From: Phycisphaerales bacterium
GTDB taxonomy: Bacteria; Planctomycetota; Phycisphaerae; UBA1845
Length of the DNA: 64,000 bases
Reading direction: 5' to 3'
Assembly (NCBI GenBank): GCA_020852275.1
Contig: JADZBE010000030.1
Location: 1-64,000 of the forward strand
The notes under the pieces are model-generated. The model did no database searches. It worked only from the letters and a program-made list of their open reading frames with translations, and had not been told where the DNA came from. The translations under genes and the position numbers were made by a program. Every line of letters begins with the position of its first letter. Position 1 is the first letter of the stretch. Of this stretch, positions 51,866-60,327 are shown piece by piece.

Positions 51866-52198
51866 ATGACTCATCGGAAGGGCTGGACCGGCGGTTCTTG
51901 GGCGATCATCGGCGCCGTGGCGTTGGCGGCGATCCTCACGGGCGCGTCAGCGGAAGTTCGGGCCGAAGGCGCCGCGGCCGGTGTCCCCGGTCTTTACGGC
52001 GATGTTAATGAAGTTGCCGGTCTTGGCGAGCTTGCTATCAAGAATCCCGTCCGCCCGCTTGGACCGTCCGATGGACCGCTGACACCAACGAGCGTGACGG
52101 GGTGCGGCAACATGGGCGGCGCGATCGTGCCCATGGGGCTGATGATGTTCGCGGGGCTTAAGGCCATGTCCGCCCGGCGGCGGCGGTTCTGCGGCTGA
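51866..52198 (+). CDS. Small exported protein with a C-terminal hydrophobic-plus-Arg tail
   Basis: A 110-residue protein with a signal peptide (about 1-28: AIIGAVALAAILTGASAEVR), a short polar middle, and a C-terminus of GCGNMGGAIVPMGLMMFAGL followed by RRRRF. That end resembles sorting signals such as PEP-CTERM (a motif, a hydrophobic helix, then basic residues), but I do not see a PEP motif. A good ribosome site AAGGAG (51851-51856) precedes ATG 51866. I know of no family. It stands alone. Confidence 0.5.
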   Translation: MTHRKGWTGGSWAIIGAVALAAILTGASAEVRAEGAAAGVPGLYGDVNEVAGLGELAIKNPVRPLGPSDGPLTPTSVTGCGNMGGAIVPMGLMMFAGLKAMSARRRRFCG

Positions 52199-52237
52199 CC
52201 TGAAGGGTGAAGCTGACGGGCAGACCTATCAGCCCGT

Positions 52238-52386
52238 GGTGAAAGGCGACGCGCGTCATTCCCGCGGAGGCGGGAATCCAGCCGCCGGCTTGCGAGGCAG
52301 CATAATCCATCGGTTTGCCAGGGCATCCTGGACCCCCACCTGCGCGGGGGTGACGGATCCCACGTCGGGTATCGAGTTCCACCCCG
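52238..52386. repeat. GGCGGGAATCC-type dispersed repeat pair
   Basis: CGTCATTCCCGCGGAGGCGG then GAATCCAG (52255) faces CACCTGCGCGGGGGTGACGG (52338), bracketed by GTGGTGAAAGGCGACGCG at the left and GTTCCACCCCGGACTGC at the right. Shared with 47694 and 54785. Confidence 0.75.
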
Positions 52387-52391
52387 GACTG

Positions 52392-52595
52392 CTATCCGTT
52401 GCGCTCGCGATTCGCGACGACTTTCAATTGCCGCTTGGAATCGGGCAGGGCTTCCGTGGCGTGCTTCGGAGGCATCGCCGGTCCGCAACCACACCCGCAG
52501 CCGCGTCCGCGCAGCGTCCGCCGGATCCGCAGGAACAGGTACGCCCCTGCGAGCAGGACGGCAGCGACCACCGCGATGTCTTGAAAGTCCATCAT
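52392..52595 (-). CDS. Small FeoB-associated Cys-rich-type membrane protein
   Basis: A 67-residue protein: one N-terminal helix (IAVVAAVLLAGAYLFLRI), a basic turn RRTLRGRG, then CGCGCG (three Cys), and a polar tail. This is the layout of the FeoB-associated Cys-rich membrane protein family, which accompanies iron importers in other bacteria. No feoA or feoB gene is in the window. ATG 52595 or 52592 may be used. Its function here is unknown, and the family match is by build rather than alignment. Confidence 0.55.
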   Translation of the reverse strand: MMDFQDIAVVAAVLLAGAYLFLRIRRTLRGRGCGCGCGPAMPPKHATEALPDSKRQLKVVANRERNG

Positions 52596-52619
52596 GCACT
52601 GAAGGTTCGCATGAGCCGC

Positions 52620-52818
52620 TGCTCGATGGTCGCGGCTCTGGGTATCCACTTTGCGACCGCCTTGGGAGTCGATGGCGTTCGCTCCCTTACGGTCGCGGCT
52701 CTGAACCGGCGCGGCTCTGAACCGGCGCGGCCCTGAACCGGCGCGGCTCCGAACCGGCGCGGCCCTGAACCGGCACGGCTCTGAACGGGCGCGGCTCAGA
52801 TCGACCGCGGCTCGGAAT
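52620..52818 (+). repeat. Seven-plus tandem 16-bp GCGGCTCTGAACCGGC units
   Basis: Units start at 52695, 52711, 52727, 52743, 52759, 52775 and 52791, with a partial at 52807, after a GCTCCCTTACGGTCGCGGCT head at 52681. The period is exactly 16 bp. This is the longest copy of the family also found in ALDH7 (11461, 15-bp period) and at 25624. Confidence 0.85.
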
Positions 52819-52851
52819 GAGTGCTTCGCAAGCTCGTGATCGCGCCCCTGC

Positions 52852-53865
52852 TCATACATCAAGCTCCCAGCTCTCGCTGCGGATTGCTTCGGTGATACGG
52901 TCCGCCATCTCCACCGCCGCCAGCCCGTCGGCCGCGCTGACCGCCGCCGGCGCGCCGGTCCGGACGCTTTGGATGAACGCCTCGATCTCGCTGCGCAGCG
53001 GATCGGCGTCCTCGACCTGCAGCGGCTCGACCTTGACCATCGAGCTGTAATCCACGCCCTGCATCTGCGAGAGGTCGTCGAAGTTCCGCTGGCGGGCCAG
53101 TTGAATCACGTCCAGGTGGTCGCGCAGCTTGATGGCGATGCCCGATCGCTTCTGGTAGTCCATGGCCACGTAGCCCGTCGGCGCAAAGATGCGGATCTTC
53201 CGCTCCGTCTTCAGCGCCAGCCGCGAGGCCGTCATGTTCACCACCGTGCCATCGGCGAAGCGGATGCGCGCGTTGGCCACGTCCGCGTGCGGACCGAGCA
53301 GCGCCACGCCCACCGCGTGCACCTTGTACTCGCGCTGACCGGCCAGGTGCAGGATGATGTCGATGTCGTGGATCATCATGTCGGCCACGACGCTGATGTC
53401 GGCGCTGCGGAAGGTGAAGGGGGAGATGCGATGCGTCTCGATGAATCGTGGGCGAAGCTCCATGCGCAGCATCGCCTGCACCACGGGGTTGAACCGCTCG
53501 GAGTGGCCGACTTGCACCAGCGTTCCGCGGCGCGTCGCCGCTTCGACGATGCGCCGCGCCGAGGCCGTGTCCGATGCCAGCGGCTTTTCGATCAGCAGCG
53601 GGAGGCGCCCCTCGATCAGGGGCAGCGCGACCGCCTCATGAAACGCCGTCGGCACGGCCACGCTGGCGGCGGCGATGTCCGGCGGAAGCTCCTCCAGCCG
53701 TTCGAACACCGCGCCGCCGAACTGGTCCGCGATCGCCCGTGCCTTGGCGCGATCCCTGTCCACCACGGCCGCAAGCCGGCAGCCGGGGAGTTGAGAGTAG
53801 GTCCGCGCATGGTGCGCGCCCATCTTCCCCGCGCCGATCACCGCCACGTTCAAGACTTCGGACAT
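52852..53865 (-). CDS. Gfo/Idh/MocA family NAD(P)-dependent oxidoreductase
   Basis: A 337-residue oxidoreductase with an N-terminal Rossmann fold (GAGKMGAHHARTYSQLPGC), the family EKP motif in LPLLIEKPLASDTASA, and the C-terminal alpha/beta domain (SPFTFRSADISVVADMMIHD, where the DxxH pair supplies the catalytic residues). Substrates in this family are usually sugars, inositols or UDP-sugars, and this one is not assigned. ATG 53865 is the family start; a frame extension to 53952 is not conserved. The gene stands alone. Confidence 0.88.
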   Translation of the reverse strand: MSEVLNVAVIGAGKMGAHHARTYSQLPGCRLAAVVDRDRAKARAIADQFGGAVFERLEELPPDIAAASVAVPTAFHEAVALPLIEGRLPLLIEKPLASDTASARRIVEAATRRGTLVQVGHSERFNPVVQAMLRMELRPRFIETHRISPFTFRSADISVVADMMIHDIDIILHLAGQREYKVHAVGVALLGPHADVANARIRFADGTVVNMTASRLALKTERKIRIFAPTGYVAMDYQKRSGIAIKLRDHLDVIQLARQRNFDDLSQMQGVDYSSMVKVEPLQVEDADPLRSEIEAFIQSVRTGAPAAVSAADGLAAVEMADRITEAIRSESWELDV

Positions 53866-54404
53866 GCACGAAAAGCCTGCCAAAACTCGAACGTATTGGC
53901 AAGTGCGCGCTTCCGAACCCGTGGCGTCGGGTCTGGCCAAGAATCTTGGCAATTCAGTTTCGAGCTGCGTCCGGGTTCGATCTCTGAAGGCGATTCAGCC
54001 TGATCCCCGCAGCAGCGTCAGCCCGATCCCCGCAGGGGATCAACGTGAGTAGCCGTGGGCGCAACCCACCGATTCTCGAGCGCGGGGAGACCCAACCCCG
54101 AATGGGGTTGTACGTCTGCCACGATTCCGACGCACGCTGGGGAATTGATGGTGCGACCCCTTCAGGGTCGAATCGCCGAGGGCGCGATTCCCGCGGGCTG
54201 CGCCCGCGGCTATTCACGTATTTCCCCTTCGGGGAACACAAAGATCAGCGCCTTTACCAATCGATCAACGCCTTCACCAATCGATCGGCGCCATCACCAA
54301 TCGATCAACGCCTTCACGAATTGATCGGCGCCTTCACCAATCGGTCGACGCTTTCACGAATCGGTCGGCGCCTCCACCGATGCTCTCGGGCGTGCCGATC
54401 GTTG
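53866..54404. repeat. Hairpin cluster followed by seven 20-bp tandem repeats
   Basis: 54000-54240 holds hairpins of the kind at 21455-21735: GATCCCCGCAGGGGATC, ACCCCGAATGGGGTT, GACCCCTTCAGGGTCG, CCGCGGGCTGCGCCCGCGG and CCCCTTCGGGG. Then 54243-54382 carries seven exact 20-bp units (consensus GATCRRCGCCTTCACCAATC). No gene was recognised. Confidence 0.8.
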
Positions 54405-55373
54405 TGGAAACGCTTTCTTGCAGCCGGGCCCGAGGTCTAATCTTTCTGAAGCCCCATTCCGATCGCTTCCTCAAAATCCTTGCTTGCATTCCTTCCAGGG
54501 GCGGCGTGCCCAGAAGAACGGCCGGACCCGGGCCGCCGCGACGGACTCGCCGGGCGCGCGGCGGTGCATCTCCGCGTCGGCCTGCCCGACAGGCTCCGCC
54601 GTGCTGCGCGAACGCCATTCCCTCGCAGTCCGCGGTGGAACTCGCAATCGGACATGGTGCCGGTCATCCGTGCGCAGGTGGGGGTCTGGTCGGCGCAGGA
54701 AAACGGCTGGATTCGCGCTGTCTCGCAACCCACCGGCTGGATTCCCGCCTGCGCGGGAAGGACGAATCTGGATCCCGCCTGCGCGGGAATGACGCGCGTC
54801 GCCTTTCACCTCGGGCTGTCAGGGCGGACTTGCGGAGGGTGGGGAGAACCCTCTTGGTCATTTCGGGATAGAAGTAAAAAAAAAGCGCCGGCGGCGTCCT
54901 TCCTCGTTCGGGCCGGAGATGGGAAATCGGAAGGCACTGGAGCCGCCGGGCGCCGTTCGGACAAGGATTCGGATTCAGGCGGTCCGCCGTGCGTCAAGCT
55001 CTATCGGACGCACCGTCGAAGTTGCACCGCTTGAATCCGAACCTTGCTTCTTCTCTTGTCCCCTTGTCAAGGATCGGTTCTGCGAACCCACCACATACCT
55101 AGCACTTTATGTACCAAACTCCATCCCGCCGGTTTCAGACGGCTGCAGAAGCTGAAACACCGCTGAGGCCTCGCAATCCGTATCCCACAATCGAGAATCC
55201 GCCGTCGTGCGTTTCCCAGCCCCCGATCCCTGCGCAGAGTTTCACGCAGCCCGCGCAGAATGACCCAAGGGAGAGGCTGCTGAACAATCCCTTGCTGGAC
55301 GGCATCAACCGGTCTGGGCAGACTCGGGATATTCCATCCAGCCACACGCTGCCCGTGCGGACAGGAGAATCTC
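54405..55373. other. Long intergenic region upstream of the copper ATPase
   Basis: About 970 bp with no gene I can support. It contains two copies of ATTCCCGCCTGCGCGGGAA/CCCGCCTGCGCGGGAATGACG (54740-54795), an A-run (54876-54884), and an AGGAG ribosome site (55362-55366) for the next gene. Confidence 0.5.
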
Positions 55374-57692
55374 GTGAGCGAAGGTGCAACCGATGTAGGC
55401 AAGGTTCGACCCGGTGACGCGGGTCAGGTTCGACTCCGGATTGAGGGGATGTCCTGCGCGGGTTGCGTGTCCCGCGTCGAGAGCGCTCTGCGGGCGGTGC
55501 CCGGCGTCACGGAGGCACGGGTCAACCTCGCGACCCATACCGCGACCTTGGAGGTTTCAGACGTCGCCTTCCCACCAGCCGCCTTGCTCACCGCCGTGCG
55601 CCGCATCGGCTACGACGCCGAGCCGTTGCGGGCGGATTCCACCGACGCGCCGGCGCTGTCCCGCAACGAGGCGGAGGTGCGCCGCAGGCATCGGCAGGCG
55701 ATGGTGCAGGCCATCGGATTATCCCTCCCGATCCTCGCGCTGGACGCAACGGGACATTCGCTCGGCTCGACGCACTCGGGGGCGCACATCTGGTGGCGCG
55801 GGCTGCAAGCCCTGCTGTGTGCGCTGCTGCTGGGCAGTTCGGCCGGCGCGCCGATTCTCGTCGGCGGTCTGCGCGCCATCGTCTATCGCACGCCGAACAT
55901 GGATCTCCTGGTCTCGCTGGGCGTCGGCGCGTCGTTCCTGGCAGGCGTTGTGAGTCTCTTCATCCCGGGTCTGCACGCGTTCCACTTCCACGCGGCGGCC
56001 ATGATCCTCGCGCTGGTCAGCGTGGGGCGCTACCTTGAAGCCCGCGCGCGGCACGAAGCCAGCGACGCCGTCGGCTCGCTCGCCCGGCGCATGCCGCGGC
56101 AGGCTGCCCGCGTCACGGCGTCAGGGCTTGAACAGGTGCCGGTGGAACAACTGACGGTCGGCGACCGCGTGCGGATCGCACCGGACGGGGCTGTTCCGGT
56201 GGACGGGATCATCGAAAGCGGCGAGGCAGCCGTGGATGAATCCGCCATCACGGGAGAATCCACGCCGCGGCGCCGCGCGCCGGGCGGCGCGGTTCGCGCC
56301 GGCTCCTGGGTGCGCGAGGGTCTGCTTACGGTGCGAGCGACGCAGGTGGGCGCGGAGTCCACGCTGGGTCGCATCCTGCGGGCCATGGAAGACGCCCAGT
56401 CCGGCAAGACGGACATGCAGCGCCTCGCCGATCGCGTCGCCGCCGTCTTCGTGCCTGTTGTGCTCTTGCTGGCGCTCGCTGCCTTCAGTCTGTGGGCGGC
56501 GTCGCCCGCGTGGCTGGCGTCTGTCGCGCGCGTCAGCACCGCGGATCGCTGGGCGGACGCGATTCGCGCGGCGGTCGCCGTGCTGGTCATCGCCTGCCCC
56601 TGCGCGATGGGGTTGGCAACGCCGATGGCCGTGCTGGTGGCGACGGGTCGCGCGGCGACGCGCGGGATGCTGGTGCGCGACGCGGCGGCGCTGGAGCGGG
56701 CCGGGCGGGTCTCGGTAATCGGACTGGACAAGACGGGCACGCTCACCACCGGGCTGCCCGAGGTGCGCGAGGTCGTCGTGATGGCGCGCGACGCCGGGCC
56801 GACCACCGCGGATGAGCTGCTGCGGCTCGCCGCCGCCGTCGAGCAGCACTCGCAGCACCCTTTCGCCCGCGCCCTCGTGCGCCGCGCGGCTTCTACGGAA
56901 CGTGCCGGGGAGGCCTCTGCCGTCGGCGCTTTGCCTCCGCCCCAGGTGGAGAATCTCATCTCCTACCCCGGACGCGGCCTGCGCGCGACGGTTGACGGTC
57001 GGGACATCCTCGTCGGCAGTGTCTCACTGGCGCGCGAGCACCACGTCGCGCTCGACGCGCCGCAGCCGGACATCGAATCTGCCGCACAGAGCGGGGACTC
57101 CATCGTCATCGTGTCCGCTGACGGCCAATGTGCCGGCCGGCTGACCTTAAGCGATCGTCCGAGGGCGAGCGCGGCGCGCGCCGTGGCGGACCTGCTTGCC
57201 CTCGGCGTGCGACCGATCATGCTGACCGGCGATCACGCGGGCGCCGCGCGCGCCGTGGCGGAGGAAGTCGGCATCTCCGAAGTTCACGCGGAGCTGATGC
57301 CCGAGGCCAAGCTGGAGAGGGTGCTGCGACTTCAGCGCGCCGGCGAGGTCGTCGCCTTCGTGGGCGATGGGATCAACGACGGTCCGGCGCTCGCCGCCGC
57401 GCAGGTGGGCATCACGTTTGCCACGGGGACGGACGTGGCGATCGGCGCGGCGGACGTGACCATCCTCGCGGACGAGCCGGCGCGTCTACCGGAGATGATC
57501 CTGCTCGCCCGACGCGCACGGCGCATCATCAAGCAGAATCTCTTCTGGGCCTTCGCGTACAACTTCGCGGCGCTGCCGCTGGCGGCGACCGGTCACGTTC
57601 CGCCGGCCGTGGCCGCGGCGACCATGATGGGATCCTCGCTGACCGTGGTGCTGAATTCACTGCGACTCAAGCGGGGCGGCTCGCGGCCATGA
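55374..57692 (+). CDS. copA: Copper-translocating P1B-type ATPase
   Basis: A 772-residue heavy-metal P-type ATPase. It has an N-terminal HMA domain with the metal site GMSCAGC (25-31) and a transmembrane region with the ion motif CPC at 408-410 in VIACPCAMGLATPMAV. The actuator motif is ESAITGEST, the phosphorylated Asp452 lies in DKTGTLTTG, the ATP-binding HP motif is in EQHSQHPFARALV, and the hinge is GDGINDGPALAAAQ. CPC with a CxxC HMA domain predicts monovalent copper export. GTG 55374 follows AGGAG with 7-nt spacing. It ends 49 bp from the convergent HAD phosphatase gene. Confidence 0.92.
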   Translation: MSEGATDVGKVRPGDAGQVRLRIEGMSCAGCVSRVESALRAVPGVTEARVNLATHTATLEVSDVAFPPAALLTAVRRIGYDAEPLRADSTDAPALSRNEAEVRRRHRQAMVQAIGLSLPILALDATGHSLGSTHSGAHIWWRGLQALLCALLLGSSAGAPILVGGLRAIVYRTPNMDLLVSLGVGASFLAGVVSLFIPGLHAFHFHAAAMILALVSVGRYLEARARHEASDAVGSLARRMPRQAARVTASGLEQVPVEQLTVGDRVRIAPDGAVPVDGIIESGEAAVDESAITGESTPRRRAPGGAVRAGSWVREGLLTVRATQVGAESTLGRILRAMEDAQSGKTDMQRLADRVAAVFVPVVLLLALAAFSLWAASPAWLASVARVSTADRWADAIRAAVAVLVIACPCAMGLATPMAVLVATGRAATRGMLVRDAAALERAGRVSVIGLDKTGTLTTGLPEVREVVVMARDAGPTTADELLRLAAAVEQHSQHPFARALVRRAASTERAGEASAVGALPPPQVENLISYPGRGLRATVDGRDILVGSVSLAREHHVALDAPQPDIESAAQSGDSIVIVSADGQCAGRLTLSDRPRASAARAVADLLALGVRPIMLTGDHAGAARAVAEEVGISEVHAELMPEAKLERVLRLQRAGEVVAFVGDGINDGPALAAAQVGITFATGTDVAIGAADVTILADEPARLPEMILLARRARRIIKQNLFWAFAYNFAALPLAATGHVPPAVAAATMMGSSLTVVLNSLRLKRGGSRP

Positions 57693-57701
57693 GAAGGTCA
57701 A

Positions 57702-57769
57702 GCAGGTCAGGATGTCAGGCAGGTCAGGATGTCAAGCAGGTCAGGGTGTCAAGCAGGTGAGGATGTCGA
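57702..57769 (+). repeat. Four tandem 17-bp repeats at convergent gene ends
   Basis: Units of 17 bp at 57702, 57719, 57736 and 57753 (consensus GCAGGTCAGGATGTCAA). They overlap the last codons of the HAD phosphatase gene, whose end (LLDILTCLTP) is read from the repeat. They probably grew by tandem duplication of the gene's 3' end. Confidence 0.85.
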
Positions 57770-58463
57770 GCAGCTCGCGCGGGTGATGAATGAGGAAGTC
57801 CGCGCCGGCGGCCGCAAGGTGCGATTCATCGCGGAATCCCCAGGTCACGCCGACGCATTTCATGCCCGCGCGATGCGCCGCCTCCACGTCGTTGCCCGAG
57901 TCTCCCACCAGCAGCACTTCATCCGGCCGCCGCCCCAGCTCACGACATAACAGCAGCGCCGCCGCCGGATCAGGCTTGCGCGGCAGGTCGTCCCGCTGCC
58001 CCAGCACAGCCGCGAACGTCCACCGCCCCAGCAGCCGGCTGACGATGGCCCGCGTGAACTCGTCCACCTTGTTGGACAGCACGGCGAGCTGAATACCCCG
58101 GCGGGCCAGCCCGTCCAGCGTCTCGTCCCACCCGTTGTAAATGCACGTGCGGTCGAGATAGTGGGCGCTGTAATGCTCGCGGAAGCGATCAAGCATCCGC
58201 GCCTGGACCTGCGGCGCGACGCCTCCCGAAGCGCGCTCGAGGAGGATGGACCACCCGTCGCCCACCATCGCGCGAATCTGCGAGGCCGTCAGCGCTGGAA
58301 CCGCGAACGGCTGCATCGCGTAGTTAACCGAGGCCGTCAGGTCCGCCAGCGTATCCGCCAGCGTTCCATCCAAGTCGAAGATAAGCGCGGAGACCGCGGC
58401 GGCGAAGACGCGCGCAGGGGAAGCTCTCTCCCCGACTTCACGCTGCTCGTTCGGTTTCCCCAC
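57741..58463 (-). CDS. HAD-family phosphatase (phosphoglycolate phosphatase-like)
   Basis: A HAD phosphatase of about 240 residues. It has the nucleophile motif FDLDGTLADTLADL, motif II (LSNKVDEFTRAIVSRL), and motifs III/IV KPDPAAALLLCRELG and LLVGDSGNDVEAAHRAGMKC. The helical cap (SVNYAMQPFAVPALTASQIR) and GDGW fit Gph-like phosphatases that clear 2-phosphoglycolate and similar metabolites. The start is unsure: GTG 58463 is nearest to the fold, GTG 58508 is also in frame, and no ATG is available. The C-terminal codons lie in a 17-bp repeat array. Confidence 0.8.
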   Translation of the reverse strand: MGKPNEQREVGERASPARVFAAAVSALIFDLDGTLADTLADLTASVNYAMQPFAVPALTASQIRAMVGDGWSILLERASGGVAPQVQARMLDRFREHYSAHYLDRTCIYNGWDETLDGLARRGIQLAVLSNKVDEFTRAIVSRLLGRWTFAAVLGQRDDLPRKPDPAAALLLCRELGRRPDEVLLVGDSGNDVEAAHRAGMKCVGVTWGFRDESHLAAAGADFLIHHPRELLDILTCLTP

Positions 58464-59124
58464 GTGCCCTCGCCAAGCAAATGTACGGAAAGCGCGACCC
58501 CCGAACACCGCCTCATGCCCGATTCAGACCGTTTCTACCAAGCCCAAGGGTCCACGGCTGCGGAGCCGTGGCGCCCACGCTTGGTCATCCATGCTTCGTT
58601 TCTGCGCGATTACCAAGGAGTATCAGCGATGCTAAGCAGTAACGTTGGCGCGGTCAGACCAACACGTCAACTCGGCAAAAGCACCCGACAGTTGCGCTCC
58701 TCCAGCCAACTCGTGTTCGTCAGGCTTCACAAGCGCACCTTCTTCAGCGCGCTCCTGCGCGATCTCCGCGGCGCTGCGTGAGAATCCGTCATTCCCAGGA
58801 TAGGCTGCGGGTAACGCTTGAAGCGCCGCCGGGCGGGTCCAGGCAACCGCATGCTGGCTGCGGACAAGCTCAGGGTGGCAGCCTCCCTTAGTCACATGCT
58901 TACGCACCGGGCAACATGCTCACGCTGAGTACAGCGAGAGCATGCCACCCTGCCGCAGGTAAGGCCCGAACCGCTGCACGGCGGGTTCACGCTCATGGTG
59001 ACCCGTTGACGCCGCCCCGATCCGCCCCTATCTTGCGCCTCTTGGGCAGCGGTGCGCGCATCGGGTTGAAACAGCTTGGGCCGTTCGCCGCGCGACGCCC
59101 AGATGAACTGATAGTGGAAAAAGT
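58464..59124. other. Region upstream of rpmF with dispersed repeats
   Basis: About 660 bp with no gene recognised. CCACGGCTGCGGAGCCGTGG (58553-58572) is a perfect hairpin flanked by CCAAG/CTTGG. ACGCTGAGTACAGCGAGAG followed by CATGCCACCCTGCC (58922-58956) pairs with CAGGGTGGCAGCC (58871) and is related to 45057. The AT-rich end near 59110-59124 probably carries the rpmF leader. Confidence 0.5.
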
Positions 59125-59310
59125 ATGTTACCAGTAAAAAAAGTTTCGAAGGCCAGAAAGAACCGTCGTCGATCGCACCACGCACACTCGGTGCCGTCGC
59201 TGGTGAGCTGTCCGAAGTGCGGCAAGGCAAAGCTCCCGCACATCGCCTGCGGCGGCTGCGGATACGTCAGCGCCAAGGTGCTTCTGGAGCCGGTCCAAGA
59301 GGAAAGCTAA
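59125..59310 (+). CDS. rpmF: 50S ribosomal protein L32
   Basis: A 61-residue L32: [20 protein letters not shown], with the zinc motif [19 protein letters not shown] and the usual VSAKVLLEP end. L32 sits near the peptidyl-transferase rim of the large subunit. Its gene commonly leads the plsX-fab cluster and does so here; its stop (59308-59310) directly abuts the plsX ATG. Both Cys pairs are kept, so this is the zinc-binding form. Confidence 0.93.
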   Translation: MLPVKKVSKARKNRRRSHHAHSVPSLVSCPKCGKAKLPHIACGGCGYVSAKVLLEPVQEES

Positions 59311-60324
59311 ATGTCCGTCCGCGTCGCAGTAGATGCGATGGGTGGGGACCATGCGCCCGAGACGATCGTGCACGGCGCCTGCCGGGCGCTGGACTGCGAC
59401 CCGGACCTGCGGGTCGTCCTCGTGGGGCAGCGGGAGCGGATCGCGCCGCTGATCTTCGGCGACCGCAAGCGTGATGCCGGCGACCGGATCGAGATCGTTC
59501 ACGCGGGCGAAGTCGTGGAAATGCACGAAGCGCCGGTCGAGGCGCTCCGCGGCAAGAAGGACTCGTCCCTGCTGACGCTCGCCCGGCTTGGCGCCGCCGG
59601 CGAGGTCGACGCCGTCGTCAGCGCCGGCAACACGGGCGCTTTCGTGGCGGCCTGTCAACTCAAGATGCGCCCGCTTTCCTGCGTGGACCGCCCAGGCGTA
59701 GCGGTCACCATCCCGGCCTTCCATGGTCCGTTCGTGGTGTGCGACGTGGGCGCGAACATCCAGGCGAAGGCGCGGCACCTCTACGAGTATGCCGTGATGG
59801 CGTCGCTCTACGCGCAGCAGGTGCTCAACATCAAGGCGCCGCGCGTCGGCGTGCTCTCGGTGGGCGAGGAGAGCGAGAAGGGCACGCGGCTGGTCAGGCA
59901 GACGCACGAGCTGATCGAGGCCGACGGGCAGGTTCGCTTCGTCGGCAACGTCGAGGGACGCGACCTGTTCAACGACCGGTGCGACGTGGCCGTCTGCGAC
60001 GGCTTCGTCGGCAACATCGTGCTCAAGCTGATCGAAGGGCTGGCGGAGGGGCTGTTCCGCACGCTCTCCAGCGAGGTGCACGAGGAAGGCGAGGACGTTC
60101 GCTCGGGCATGGAGGCGGCGCTGACGCGCGTGTGGAAACGGCACGATTACGGCGAATACGGCGGCGCGCCGCTGCTGGGCATTGACGGGGTGGCCATCGT
60201 CTGCCACGGTCGCAGCGACGAACGCGCGATCTGCAACGCCGTGCTGGCGGCGAAGCGGTTTGTCGCCCTGAAGTTCAACGAGTCCATTACCGCGCGACTG
60301 TTCGACGCGGTCCTGCAAGGTTGA
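59311..60324 (+). CDS. plsX: Phosphate acyltransferase PlsX
   Basis: A 337-residue PlsX, which converts acyl-ACP to acyl-phosphate for PlsY in membrane phospholipid synthesis. It begins VAVDAMGGDHAPETIVHGA, with VVSAGNTGAFVAACQLKMRP, CDVGANIQAKARHLYEYAVM and VCDGFVGNIVLKLIEGLAEG, all classic. The start ATG 59311 follows the rpmF stop without a gap, with an AAGAGG ribosome site inside rpmF. fabH follows after 3 bp, so transcription and translation are shared. Confidence 0.95.
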   Translation: MSVRVAVDAMGGDHAPETIVHGACRALDCDPDLRVVLVGQRERIAPLIFGDRKRDAGDRIEIVHAGEVVEMHEAPVEALRGKKDSSLLTLARLGAAGEVDAVVSAGNTGAFVAACQLKMRPLSCVDRPGVAVTIPAFHGPFVVCDVGANIQAKARHLYEYAVMASLYAQQVLNIKAPRVGVLSVGEESEKGTRLVRQTHELIEADGQVRFVGNVEGRDLFNDRCDVAVCDGFVGNIVLKLIEGLAEGLFRTLSSEVHEEGEDVRSGMEAALTRVWKRHDYGEYGGAPLLGIDGVAIVCHGRSDERAICNAVLAAKRFVALKFNESITARLFDAVLQG

Positions 60325-60327
60325 TTC

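Noticed and set aside
52695..52815. 16-bp array as a CRISPR array
   Set aside because: The unit is too short, there are no spacers, and copies are dispersed elsewhere including in a gene.
54480..55034. A 184-codon frame in the region before copA
   Set aside because: It spans palindromic repeats (GWIPACAG-type peptides) and has no domain.
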